The translations under genes and the position numbers were made by a program. Below the pieces are notes generated by a model, which saw nothing but the letters and a program-made list of their open reading frames with translations, was not told the DNA's origin and searched no databases. Positions 36,121-45,746 of a stretch of DNA of 64,000 nt are shown piece after piece (within the stretch, counting starts at the first letter, position 1; every line of letters starts with the position of its first letter). Source of the DNA: Kingdonia uniflora (lineage: Eukaryota > Streptophyta > Magnoliopsida > Ranunculales > Circaeasteraceae); assembly GCA_014058105.1 (NCBI GenBank), contig JACGCM010000146.1:744001-808000 (forward strand), in the 5' to 3' direction.

Positions 36121-37710
36121 TTAGCGGGCGGGATAGGTCTTTTGAGCTAACGAGTATAGGCCGAGGTGGAACCAAGTCTCAATCATATTGATGAGGCCAT
36201 AACACTCTTCCATTGCGTGGTCATGTATATCAGGGTGCGTACAATATGGTCGGCCAGGACGGTCGGGCTTGAGATGTGGTTTTCTGTACTCAGGGTCATT
36301 CTTGATAGCGAGGAGTAGGTCTGCCCGTGAGATGGTGAGGTCACTGGGGGATATAATCCCCATCGTGGGGCTATTTGACGTCGGTCTCTAAAGGGTTTTA
36401 TTTTATCACGGGGATCGCGATCTATACATCATTTATTCGTGCCATCGTTGAGGTCCCCTTGGCGGTCCTACGAAACTACCAACAAAGGGGCGGATGTGGT
36501 GCTTAAGAGGGCGGTGGTTTGTGAGGCGGATGCGCAATTGTCGGCCTACACGTTATGATAGTTTCGGACCTTTTCATACAGGTGTTCGAGAGTTTCAGGC
36601 CGTTTCCTATACAAGGCCTCACGTATTTTAGAACTGGGGAGGCAGGTGCCCATGAAGGTGAGGCAGGCAGTTTAGAACTGGGGAGGCAACTCTCTTTTAA
36701 ACCTCGATAGGAAAGAGTCAGTGGTTTCGATAACCTGTTATTTCAATGAGAACAACTTTGCTAACTGTTTCTTTGCCTACTGGTTGTGGAGGTACCTCTC
36801 GATGAAAGCCAACGAGAGTTGTTCAAACGTAGATATAGAATTGGGCTCGAGACTCTAAAACTAGGCGAAGGCCCCATCGGACAAGGTCGAAGGGAATAGA
36901 CGACACATGTGTTTATCCGTTTGATGTTCTAGGTCGATGTTGTATTAAAACTTGGAGAGGTGTTGGCCAGGATCTTGGCAACCTGTAAAGGCCTCGATCT
37001 TTGGTTGAGAGTAGCTTTTGCTCTGGTACGTAGCTCCGTATGGCCACGGTGAAAGAGGTATTATGGATCCGCGGAGCGTCTCCTTGGTTAACTGCCTAGT
37101 TGGATCAGCACCTTCCATGGTCTGGATTAGTGTCTCCACGGACGAGGCTGTTAACGGTTGCTGGTCGTTGATGCCCGTGACCCATCTGTAGACGACCTCA
37201 CCCCTGGTGGATGACTTGTCGAAGTGGTTCCCGTAGTTTAGAACGTAGGGTTAATCTAACGAGGGCATACCTAGATACCGGTTCGTGAAACCTCTCGTTA
37301 TATACGTGGTACCAGTCATTGCAGGAATGGTATCCATGGCCAGGGAAGTAGGAGGGGTCATCAGGGTTGTAAGGAGGATGCCATAGTGGGTGGCTTACAC
37401 GGTCGTCGCCATGTCGTGCACCATAATCCATGACGGGAACTAGTGCTCTAGGATCGTAAAGCTATGAAGCGGACTAATCGGGGGGTGGCGAGTCATTTTG
37501 GCTGAGCTGATAACCCGGTCGCGACTGCGGTGAACCTGTACCACGGTGAGTCATGGGGGGTAGTGGCACAGGCGGTCCCCGAGGTGGCGCGTAGGGCTGG
37601 TGAAGCAGTGTGGCCGGGTGCCCGCCTGTTGGGTCATAGTTTGGGGGCAGTGCACCATCCCCCTGCGCTGGCTCATGCGGGGTGGACTCACTTACCGACA
37701 TGGTGGCCAT
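36121..37710 (-). pseudogene. Gypsy (Tat) gag
   Basis: The minus-strand gag starts with a Pro-rich N-terminus at 37710-37474 (PPRGPPVPLPPM), passes through 37431-37198, then IEAFTGCQDPGQHLSKF near 36950. It ends in a block with RKPHLKPDRPGRPYCTHPD and HDHAMEECYGLINMIE (36121-36363), the zone before protease in Tat-type elements. It is broken by many stops. Confidence 0.75.
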
Positions 37711-37919
37711 CGGGCCATCTGGCGACGGGCGATTACCAGCGACTAAGGTGTCACAAAGTATATAATTGGCGAGTTAAAGCTGGCATATCTGGCCATCCTT
37801 GGTGGGCATCTGCTCCTGTAGCTGCAACAACGCCGCCCTCATCTCAGCCATAACTTGTTTCTGAGACTGATTACAGGTAGAAACTACCATCATTGCTCGA
37901 AAGATGCTTCGGTGGGGAA

Positions 37920-37934
37920 CACAGAATGCGCCAA
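37920..37934 (-). promoter_or_regulatory. Primer binding site of the gypsy element
   Basis: On the minus strand TTGGCGCATTCTGTG follows the 5' LTR. It resembles the TTGGCGCCGTCTGTG site of Tat/Ogre-type elements with small changes. Confidence 0.65.
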
Positions 37935-37935
37935 T

Positions 37936-38468
37936 TGTAGTCCCACTATTCCTTTAGGGATAACAATGAACGTATGTTAGTTTGGGCTTGATATTGTACC
38001 GGAGGAGGGCACCGCTCTACTCTTTCCGGGTTCCTCTTAACTCCTTAGTGTAATTGATCGTCTCTGGAAGAGAATCACGTAGGAGATAGTAGAAGAAAAC
38101 TAAATCTTGAAAGAAGAAAAAGAAGAAGATCCATCTTGGGTCACCTCCTCCCTTCTATTTATAGGGAGGGTTTAACCTAGGGGAACCCCTGCTCACGTAC
38201 CCTGGAAAATTCCTAGGCTATCCTATCGGGGTCGTAGGCTTGGGTGGTCGCTGTTACGGTTCTATAGTCGTTGGCTTCTGCTTGTCGTTTGGAGAAACTC
38301 ATAGAATGGCCTTCCTGGAGTCTCCGTATTCTGAGTGGTGGACGTAAGACGACCTTGCTCGTAGAGCGACCGGCCGCTTCGTTGTTAGCCTTACTGGAGT
38401 GTCCCTATACGAAGTGGTGGTCGTAAGACGACCTGCCGCTTCATTATTAGTGGGAGCGTGCTCCTATA
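37936..38468 (-). repeat. Gypsy (Tat) 5' LTR
   Basis: 533 bases, TGTAGTCCCACTATTCC to CTCCTATA on the plus strand. It pairs with 26984-27517. The copia C body resumes at 38474, right after the TTTGC duplication. Confidence 0.92.
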
Positions 38469-38473
38469 TTTGC

Positions 38474-41400
38474 AGTACCGAACCCTATTTCACTATATTT
38501 GCATGTTTCGTCTGTTCCAATTCTCAATAAAGCTAATGTTTCAAATTGGAGTGAATAAATTCAGTTTTACCTAGGTGTTCTGGATCTTGATTTAGCATTC
38601 TTGCCTGAAAAACCCACTGATCTTTCTATTGAGAGCAGTAGGGATGAGAAGACTTTCCATAAAGCTTGGGAAAGGTCGATCAGGTTAAGCCTTATGTTTA
38701 TGTAGATGACCATAGCGACTAAAATCAAGTCTTCACTTCCTAAATTTTAAAATGCGAAAGAATTTTTAACATATGTGGTAGAACATTTCAAAACTGCTGA
38801 TAAGTTATTAGCTGGGACTTTAATGGCTAAACTTACATCAATAAAATATGATGGTGTATGAGGCATGCATGAACATGTCTTAGAAATGACAAATCTAGCT
38901 GTTAAACTTAAAATGTTGGGGATGGAAATGAATGATTCATTTATTGTTCAATTTATTTTAAACTTTTTACCTTCTCAGTTTGGTCTATTTCAAATTCATT
39001 ACGACACTATTAAGGATAAGCGGAATATGAATAAATTGCCCAACATGATTTTTCTAGAGGAAGTAAGGCTTAAGCAACAAGGAAATTATTCAGTTCATCT
39101 TACAATACAAGAAGCTATAAAAAATTGGAGGAAGCCTGATAAGAAACGAGGATCACTCAAGGTAAGGGGGCCTTCTAATGTTATTAAGGCTCCTAAGACA
39201 GAACGTAACAATGAATGTAATAGGTGCTACTTCTGTAAAATGACGGGGCTTGTTCAGAACGATTGTCAGAAACGTAAGGCTTGACTCGAAAAGAAAGGTA
39301 ATCATTTAGCTTTTGTATGTTTAGAATCAAATTTTACTTAAGTTCCTTCTAATACTTGGTGGATTGACTCAGGTGGTATTGTTCATGTTTCCAATACGAT
39401 GCATGGATTCCTTACAACCCAGAATGTGGAACCAAATGAAAAATTCATATTCATGGGAAATAGGGTCAAAGCTTCTGCTGAAGCCGTGAAGACCTCTAGT
39501 TTATTTTTAGTTACTAGACGTCATTTAGATTTATCGCTTACCTTTTATGTTCCTTCAGTTTCTCGTAATTTCCTTTCTTTATCTCTTTTAAACCTTGATG
39601 GGTATTATTTTCACTTTAGGAATGGTTCTTTCAGTTTATTCAAGAATTCTGCTTTTATTGGTTCTGGTATTTTATGCGATGGCCTATATAAATTAAATCT
39701 TGATAACATGTTTGCCAAAACCCTTTTGACCCTGCATCTTAATGTTGGAATGAAACGTGGCATAACTAATGAAAATTCCTCCATCTTGTGGCACAGACGA
39801 CTGGGGCATGTCTCCAAAGAAAGAATCCAGAGATTAGTAAAAGATGGGGTCCTTCCGAACCTAGATTTTATTGATTTTGGTATGTGTGTGGATTGTATTA
39901 AAGGCAAACAAACCAAATACACCAAGAAGGTGCCATAAAAAGTGCGGAGCTTCTTGAAATTATTCATACAGACATTTGTGGTCCTTTTAGCACTTCCTAT
40001 TTTATGGGAGAAAAATATTTTATCACCTTTATTGATGACTTTTCACGTTATGGTTATGTCTATTAATTAAGTAAAAAATCTCAAGCAGTGAATGTCGTTG
40101 AGGTATACATTACTGAGGTTGAAAGATAATTAGGCAAAAAGGTGAAAATCATTAGGTCAGAAAGAGGTGGTGAATACTATGGTATATATGATGAATTGGG
40201 TCAGTGCCCTGGCCCATTCGCCAAACTCCTAGAGAAGCTTGGTATTCGTACTCAATACATAATGCCAGGAACGCCACATCAGAATGGTGTAGCTGAAAGG
40301 GGTAATCGTAATTTAATGGAAAAGGTTATGAGTATGATAAGTAATTTAAGTTTACCCGTATCTTTGTGGATTGAAGCTCTAAAAACCGCAATGTATTAAT
40401 TAAATAGGGTTCTTAGTAAGGCAATTTCGAAAACTCCATTCGAGCTTTGAACTGGAAGGAAACCTAGTTTAAGATATCTTCATGTTTGGGGATGTGCAGC
40501 GGAGGTTAAAATTTATAATCCACATAAAAAGAAATTGGACCTTAAAACTATCAGTAGGTACTTTATTGGTTATCCTGATAAGTCCAAATGGTATAAGTTT
40601 TACTGTCCTACTCATAGTATGAGAATTGTTAAGACCGGCAATGCAAGATTCCTTGAAAATGGTGAAATTAGTGGGAGTAGTGAATCACGAAATGTGGTTA
40701 TTGAGGAAGTTAGGGTGCAAGTCCCATTACTTATAACTTATAATCCTGTTGTTGTTCATATGGTTGTTGATCACATCGATGATACCAAGCAATAATTGGG
40801 CAATCAACCACTTCATAATGAGATTGTTAACAATGAATTGATAATAGAGGTACCACAAAAAATAGTATCACGCCGATCCCAACGGGAAAGGAAATCTGCT
40901 ATTTTGGATGACTTTGTGGTATATTTACAGGAATCTAAATTTGACATAGGGACTATTAAGGATCCATTTTCATTTTCACAAGCCATGAATAATAATAATT
41001 CTACTAAATAGATTGATTCTATGAAAGAAGAGTTGAAATCAATGGAACAAAATGAAGTTTGGGATCTCGTTGAATTGATAAAAGGATACAAGAAAGTTGG
41101 TTGCAAATGGGTCTTTAAGACCAAGCGCGACAGTAATGGCAATATCGAACGATATAAAACTTGACTTGTGGCCAAAGGTTTCAGTCATAAAGAAGGTATT
41201 GATTTCAAGGAGACCTTCTCACCTGTATCAAAGAAGGACTCACTTAGAATTAGTATGGCATTGGTGGCTTATTATGGTTTAAAATTATACTAAATGGATG
41301 TGAAAACTGCTTTTTCTGAATGGGAGTTTAGATGAAGAAGTTTATATGAATCAACCTGAAGGTTTCTCCGAAGATAGGAAAGAAAATATGGTTTGTAAGC

Positions 41401-42533
41401 TTAAGAAATCAATATACAGTTTTAAACAAGCTTCCCGCCAATGGTACATTAAGTTTCACGATACCATTGTTCCTTTTGGCTTTAAGGAAAACATTGTTAA
41501 TCGATGTATATACCTCAAGGTTAGTGATAGTAAGTTTATATTTTTGGTTTTGTATGTTGATGATATCCTACTTACTACTAATGATCTTGGTCTGCATCAC
41601 CAGACTAAGAAGTTTCTCTCTAAGAACTTTGAAATTAAAGATTTAGGTGAGGCATCTTATGTGATTAGAATCAAAATCTATCAAGACCGAGCACGAGGAT
41701 TATTAGGGCTATCTCAGAAAACCTATATCAATAAAATTTTAGAGAGATTCGGTATGGAGAATTATTCAGCTAGTAATGCACCAATTTAGAAAGGTGATAA
41801 ATTTAGTCTTATGCAATTCCCAAAGACTTAATGAAAACATAAACAGATGGAAAAGATTCCATACGCGTCTGCCGTGGGGAGTCTAATGTATGCACAGACT
41901 TGTACTAGACTTGACATAAGTTTTGTTGTTGGTATGCTAGGTAGATATCAAATCAATCCAGGGATGGACCATTAGAAAGCTGCAAAGAAAGCTATGAGGT
42001 ACTTGCGAGGAACGAAAGATTATATACTCATATTTAGGAGGTTTGATCATTTGGAAGTGATCGGTTACTCAAACTTAGATTTTGCTAGATGCCCTGATAG
42101 TAGGAAGTCTACTTTTGGTTATGTCTTCTTATTGGCTGAAGGGGCAATTTCATGGAAAATTGCAAAACAAGATAGTATTTCTTCGTCTACTATGGAAGCT
42201 GATTTTGTGGCATGCTATGAGGCCACAGATCATGGTTTATAGTTGTAAAATTTTATCTCAGAACTTGGAGTTGTCTACTCTATTTCCAAGCCATTGAGAA
42301 TTTATTGTGATAATACCGCAGCAGTATTTTTCTTCAAGAATGATAAATATTCTAATGGTCCTAAGCACATGGGGATAAAATATTTATCAGTCAAGGAGTC
42401 CGTTCATAAACAACGAGTGTTTATAGAACACATAAATACAATGCTTATGGTTGCAGATCCATTGACTAAGGGATTACCGCCAAAGATATTTAAGGAACAT
42501 GTTCAGAGTATGGGTCTTGGGCGGATTCCATGA
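38474..42533 (+). pseudogene. Copia C gag-pol polyprotein
   Basis: All domains of a copia polyprotein are present in order. The gag segment contains VPILNKANVSNWSEQIQ, FYLGVLDLDLAFLPEKP and LEMTNLAVKLKMLGMEM, with a zinc knuckle CYFCKMTGLVQNDC in which the expected His is Leu. Protease has WWIDSGGIVHVSN (about 39358). The pre-integrase block has LWHRRLGHVSKERI and CVDCIKGKQ. Integrase has HTDICGPF, FIDDFSRYGYVY, SERGGEYYG and TPHQNGVAERGNRNLME. RT has WVFKTKRDSNGNIERYKT and YVDDILL (about 41550); RNase H has GYSNLDFARC and IYCDNTAAVFF, ending near 42533. Stops at several places (for example 40064, 40397, 41162) inactivate it. Confidence 0.93.
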
Positions 42534-43012
42534 TGTTTTTCTTTATAATTATGGATTTTTTAGTTTGATTGTTTTCTTTAGACATCTTATTGAGATCTTA
42601 TTATAGTATGTTTATAATATTTTCCTGTTTACCATTGTGTACACATGTATGCAATTGGATGAATGATAACAGGAAAGTCTTTTGACAAGACATTATTGAT
42701 GGACATTTTATAGGCCTATTTGTTCACGCCTATAAACCTCACTTATGAACCAAGTTTAATAAATCATTATTGTTGTAGTACATGGAAGGAAATGTGTCGC
42801 AAAATTGTATAAGAACGCCATGACACACTTTAGTAAATTAGTTTATTTTCGTATTATGATGACCAAAAAAGATAATATGACTTGGATATATTTAAAATTG
42901 CACGCGTGTCAGTTATTTAATCGTTGAGCTCATTTTTAGTCAAAATTTTTGCAAACTTAAGTTTTATCGAGTATAATTTTCAAACCTACTTCATATGGGC
43001 TAAGTGGGAGAA
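42534..43012 (+). other. Copia C 3' untranslated region
   Basis: AT-rich non-coding stretch ending in the purine tract TAAGTGGGAGAA just before the 3' LTR. Confidence 0.75.
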
Positions 43013-43435
43013 TATAAGACTTATTATGACTCACATGAGTAAGGGTCTTTTAGTAATTATGTGTTTCTAATTATGATGATCTAAGTCCTAATAGGAAACT
43101 AATCCTATTGGTTAATGAGGTTAGGGTTTCCTACAATTCTCTACTTTAAAGGAAAGTAGTTATAATTGAAATAGGAAACTATGTTCTCTCTCTACCTATA
43201 GAAGTGTGCCTAGCCCATTAACTAAAACATTATCTCAAAGGAAAGGTTAAGGGAGAGAAAACCTAGTTGTCACCGCTCGTCGCCGACGACGAACTCAAAA
43301 GACATACCTCAATCAATTAAGTTATGGATCAATATATGTGATTATGTTTTCGCATTATTGTTTAATGTGATTATTGTATTAAGTCCTAGGTCATTATAGA
43401 TCTATTAATATTTATAGATCTTGTCATGTTTTTCA
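43013..43435 (+). repeat. Copia C 3' LTR
   Basis: 423 bases, starting TATAAGAC (the canonical TG has become TA) and ending GTTTTTCA. It is followed by the target duplication TCCAA. Confidence 0.93.
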
Positions 43436-43440
43436 TCCAA

Positions 43441-43554
43441 GACTCAACCTTGAATTTGTAGGGTAAAATCCAAGTCAGTGAGGCACTGTTGGATGAGGAA
43501 AATCTTAGGTGGCACCTTGGATTCTAAGGTAGTAAGGTACTTTAGGAGATGTAC
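43441..43554 (-). repeat. Harbinger right terminal inverted repeat (outer part)
   Basis: This is the outer 114 bases of the right TIR, cut off from its inner part (25347-25459) by copia C. Reversed, it aligns with 13935 onward, including CTCCTAAA and ACTTGGATTTT. The TTA duplication follows at 43555. Confidence 0.75.
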
Positions 43555-45335
43555 TTAAAATAAAGAGGAGAAAATACTAAAAATCAAGTTTTTAGCCTCC
43601 CCAAGAGGGTAGTTATTTTAGGTTTCAATTAGGGCTGTCAATGGGTAGGATTTGACCCAGTATCCGATCCGGTCCGATCCATTAACAAAGGATCAGGATC
43701 AGAAAAAAATTGATCCTCTACGACCCGATCCGTTAGTGATCCGACCCTTTAGTTGGCGGACCGAGTTAGGATTCACTCTGACCCGATCCGTTAAAAACCC
43801 GATCCGTTAAGGTATTTAAAGTAATGTGAATAATAAATTATTAGATTATAGATTATAGATGATAGATTAACCAACAATTATTAGATTATTAGATTACAGA
43901 AAATACTTGTGATCCCAAAAGATCTACAATGTACCAAGGGAACCTGTATGACAAACCAACAATTAACTCACGTTTTGTCCTAAACATGCATACAGTTAAA
44001 CCATTCTCCTCTAATTTAGTAGAGAAAGTAAAGAACCATAAGCTTTAGTTTTGTCCTTGGTGAGGTCGACAAAAGCGACTGAATCTCACATACCCCTGCG
44101 TGCGAGCAAAGTATTTCCCCAATTAGATCCCTGCTTTTTATAACACTTACTCATGTAGCTATAATGTATAAATACCTTATTAAGTTAACAAGCTTGTGCT
44201 CAGTTTTTTTCTCTTCAAAAGTAGTAAGAAATATATATGGTATCCACATGGGGGTTTCAAAAGATGGATCTTAAAAGAATATATAATGTTTATTGATGTT
44301 TTAGTTTCTCGAACCAGTGACTAGAATGCATCCTTCTCTTTACATCCAAAAGTATAATCTCACTGAAATAGTCCCATATGGACAATGTAGCATCAGAATC
44401 TTATATGATGGCGTACCAAGTCCCATCATAAGGTATTCATCACTTAAGATGTAATGTGTTTTACACTTTTGTTTAGAAAGAAAAGTTATAACTATGGTTT
44501 AAATTAACAGTTCTAACAAACTTCGTCATTTTCTTTGCTATCAGGTTGATCTGGGTTCATAATTTAAATCAAAGCTTAACGGATCAGATCGGATCGGGTC
44601 GGGTAGGGATCACTGAGATCCTTAAAGGATCGGGTCAGGATCGCAAAATTAGTGATCCTTTAGGATCACGGATCTGGTCAGGATCGACCATGATCCTGGC
44701 CCGATCCGCTCCATTGACAGCCCTCGTTTCAATGCTCTCTTTCCTCATTGTTGAGGAAAGAGAAGCAAAATTTGGGTAGCCACCTAAGACAACTTTATTA
44801 CGTGGAAACCTCTTTTTGACTTAAATCAATACGTAGAAAGTGTTTCGAAAAATTAAAATTACTCTTACCAATAAATTTATGACACATTACATATTAAACT
44901 TGTTATTTTGAGAAGTTTGGTTTTTGTAGGACATTCAAATCTCATATCCACGTCATACCACTAGCTAAAATTATAGGTACTCTAACATGATGCTCTTATT
45001 AGAGCATCAGGTATAGCATAGCTAAAGTATAGCTAGCAAGATGAGTTGGAAAATAATATTTAAAAAAGTCAAAAAATAGACTCCCCAAAAACTATTCTAT
45101 GTCAAAAAAAAGTATGATATGTAAACAAAAAAGGTTAAAAAAAGTAGTTTAAATTTTTCAAACACTTTCTAACTATTGATTTTAGTTAAAAAAAGTTTTA
45201 CAAGTAATAAAGTTGTTGTGGCTACCCAATTTTTTTTCTTTTTCTCCTCAACAGGAGAGTACTGAAACCTAAAATAACTACCTAATTGGGGAGAGTAAAA
45301 ACATAGTTTTGAGTGCGTTCTTCTTTTTATTTTAA
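43555..45335. repeat. Foldback element with about 240-base inverted arms
   Basis: The left arm (43555-43629, continuing at 44734-44900) is inverted at about 45095-45335. Matching blocks include GTAGTTATTTTAGGTTTCA, GGGTAGCCAC and CAACTTTATTAC. The spacer is about 200 bases. hAT-like element 2 splits the left arm. It ends about 410 bases upstream of the TORTIFOLIA1-like start codon. Transcription through it would give a long hairpin RNA. Confidence 0.75.
43630..44725. mobile_element. hAT-like non-autonomous element 2
   Basis: 1096 bases with ends TAGGGCTGTCAATGG and, reversed, GAGGGCTGTCAATGG. A perfect eight-base target duplication GTTTCAAT lies at 43622-43629 and 44726-44733. Subterminal zones repeat GATCCG/GGATCGG. 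There is no transposase. Confidence 0.92.
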
Positions 45336-45746
45336 CTATAGAGAGCCTACACTAGATACTCTTAGAGAGAGAAAAGAAAGGAAGAGAAAAAACATTTGTG
45401 AGGGACCCACAAAAGTAGTATGCACTTACCACTCTCCAAGTTCCAGATTTGCATACTTTGAAGTGGTATGGAGGTGAGTATGCTGAGCACCATACCTCTG
45501 TTGGAAGGAGTTTTTGCAAAAGTATGTACCATGCTATTGGAGGTGCTCTGACTTTATACATGTGTGTCACGTTATATTAGCCTATTAGGTAGGGGCGTTG
45601 TTTATTCTCACGTTGTTTTACGCTGATAAGTCGTGTTTTATTAATGACGGCACGACCATATTTTGTTGTTGGTAAAGCTCTGTTTTGCTCTAATGGTGAT
45701 TTAAACTTTTTCAAATCTCATTCCATAATTCCCTCTCTCTGCAACG
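45336..45746. other. Upstream region of the TORTIFOLIA1-like gene
   Basis: Contains a possible MITE edge (GGAGGTGCTCTGAC near 45540). I cannot identify a TATA box with confidence. The 5' UTR probably lies in the last 100 bases, including a pyrimidine-rich CCCTCTCTCTGC just before the ATG. Confidence 0.35.

Larger units (their letters stand above)
26984..38468 (-). mobile_element. Tat-type Ty3/gypsy element with antisense accessory ORF
   Basis: This 11.5 kb gypsy element is on the minus strand. Its 5' LTR is 37936-38468, 3' LTR 26984-27517. The PBS reads TTGGCGCATTCTGTG on the minus strand next to the right LTR, resembling TGGCGCCGTCTGTG-type sites of Tat elements. The PPT reads CCTGAGGGGGGCTAT next to the left LTR. 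Flanks are TTTGT and TTTGC, a target duplication with one mismatch. Order on the minus strand is gag, protease, RT, RNase H, integrase, two tandem arrays, then an accessory ORF running the other way. It sits inside copia C. All frames carry stops. Confidence 0.92.
25460..43435 (+). mobile_element. Ty1/copia element C, split by a gypsy insertion
   Basis: A near-complete copia element with both LTRs (25460-25878 and 43013-43435), perfect target duplication TCCAA (25455-25459 and 43436-43440), an initiator-Met primer site, and gag-pol on the plus strand. It inserted into the right arm of the Harbinger element. A Tat-type gypsy element (26984-38468) later split it between leader and gag, so the internal region is 25879-26983 plus 38474-43012, about 5.6 kb. 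Confidence 0.95.
13935..43554. mobile_element. PIF/Harbinger element with nested insertions
   Basis: The element is flanked by TTA on both sides (13932-13934 and 43555-43557), the target duplication of PIF/Harbinger transposons. The left end reads GAGCATCTCCTAAAATGCC; the right end, reversed, reads GTACATCTCCTAAAGTACC. Similarity of the ends continues inward: CTCCAACAGT...ACTTGGATTTT on the left matches CATCCAACAGT...ACTTGGATTTT on the right, and both ends then carry AGGCGCCTAAG motifs. It holds a DUF4283-like fragment, a PMD gene, a DDE transposase and a Myb-like ORF1. Two later insertions (21636-25341 and 25460-43435) inflate it; without them it is about 7.9 kb. All its genes now carry stops. 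Confidence 0.8.

Noticed and set aside
44999..45552. Possible Tourist-type MITE with GAGCATC...GGTGCTC ends
   Set aside because: The interval crosses the right arm of the foldback element and no matching three-base duplication is clear.
13935..45552. Alternative right end of the Harbinger element at about 45552
   Set aside because: The end at 43554 has TTA duplication plus long internal TIR similarity; the other has only about ten matching bases.
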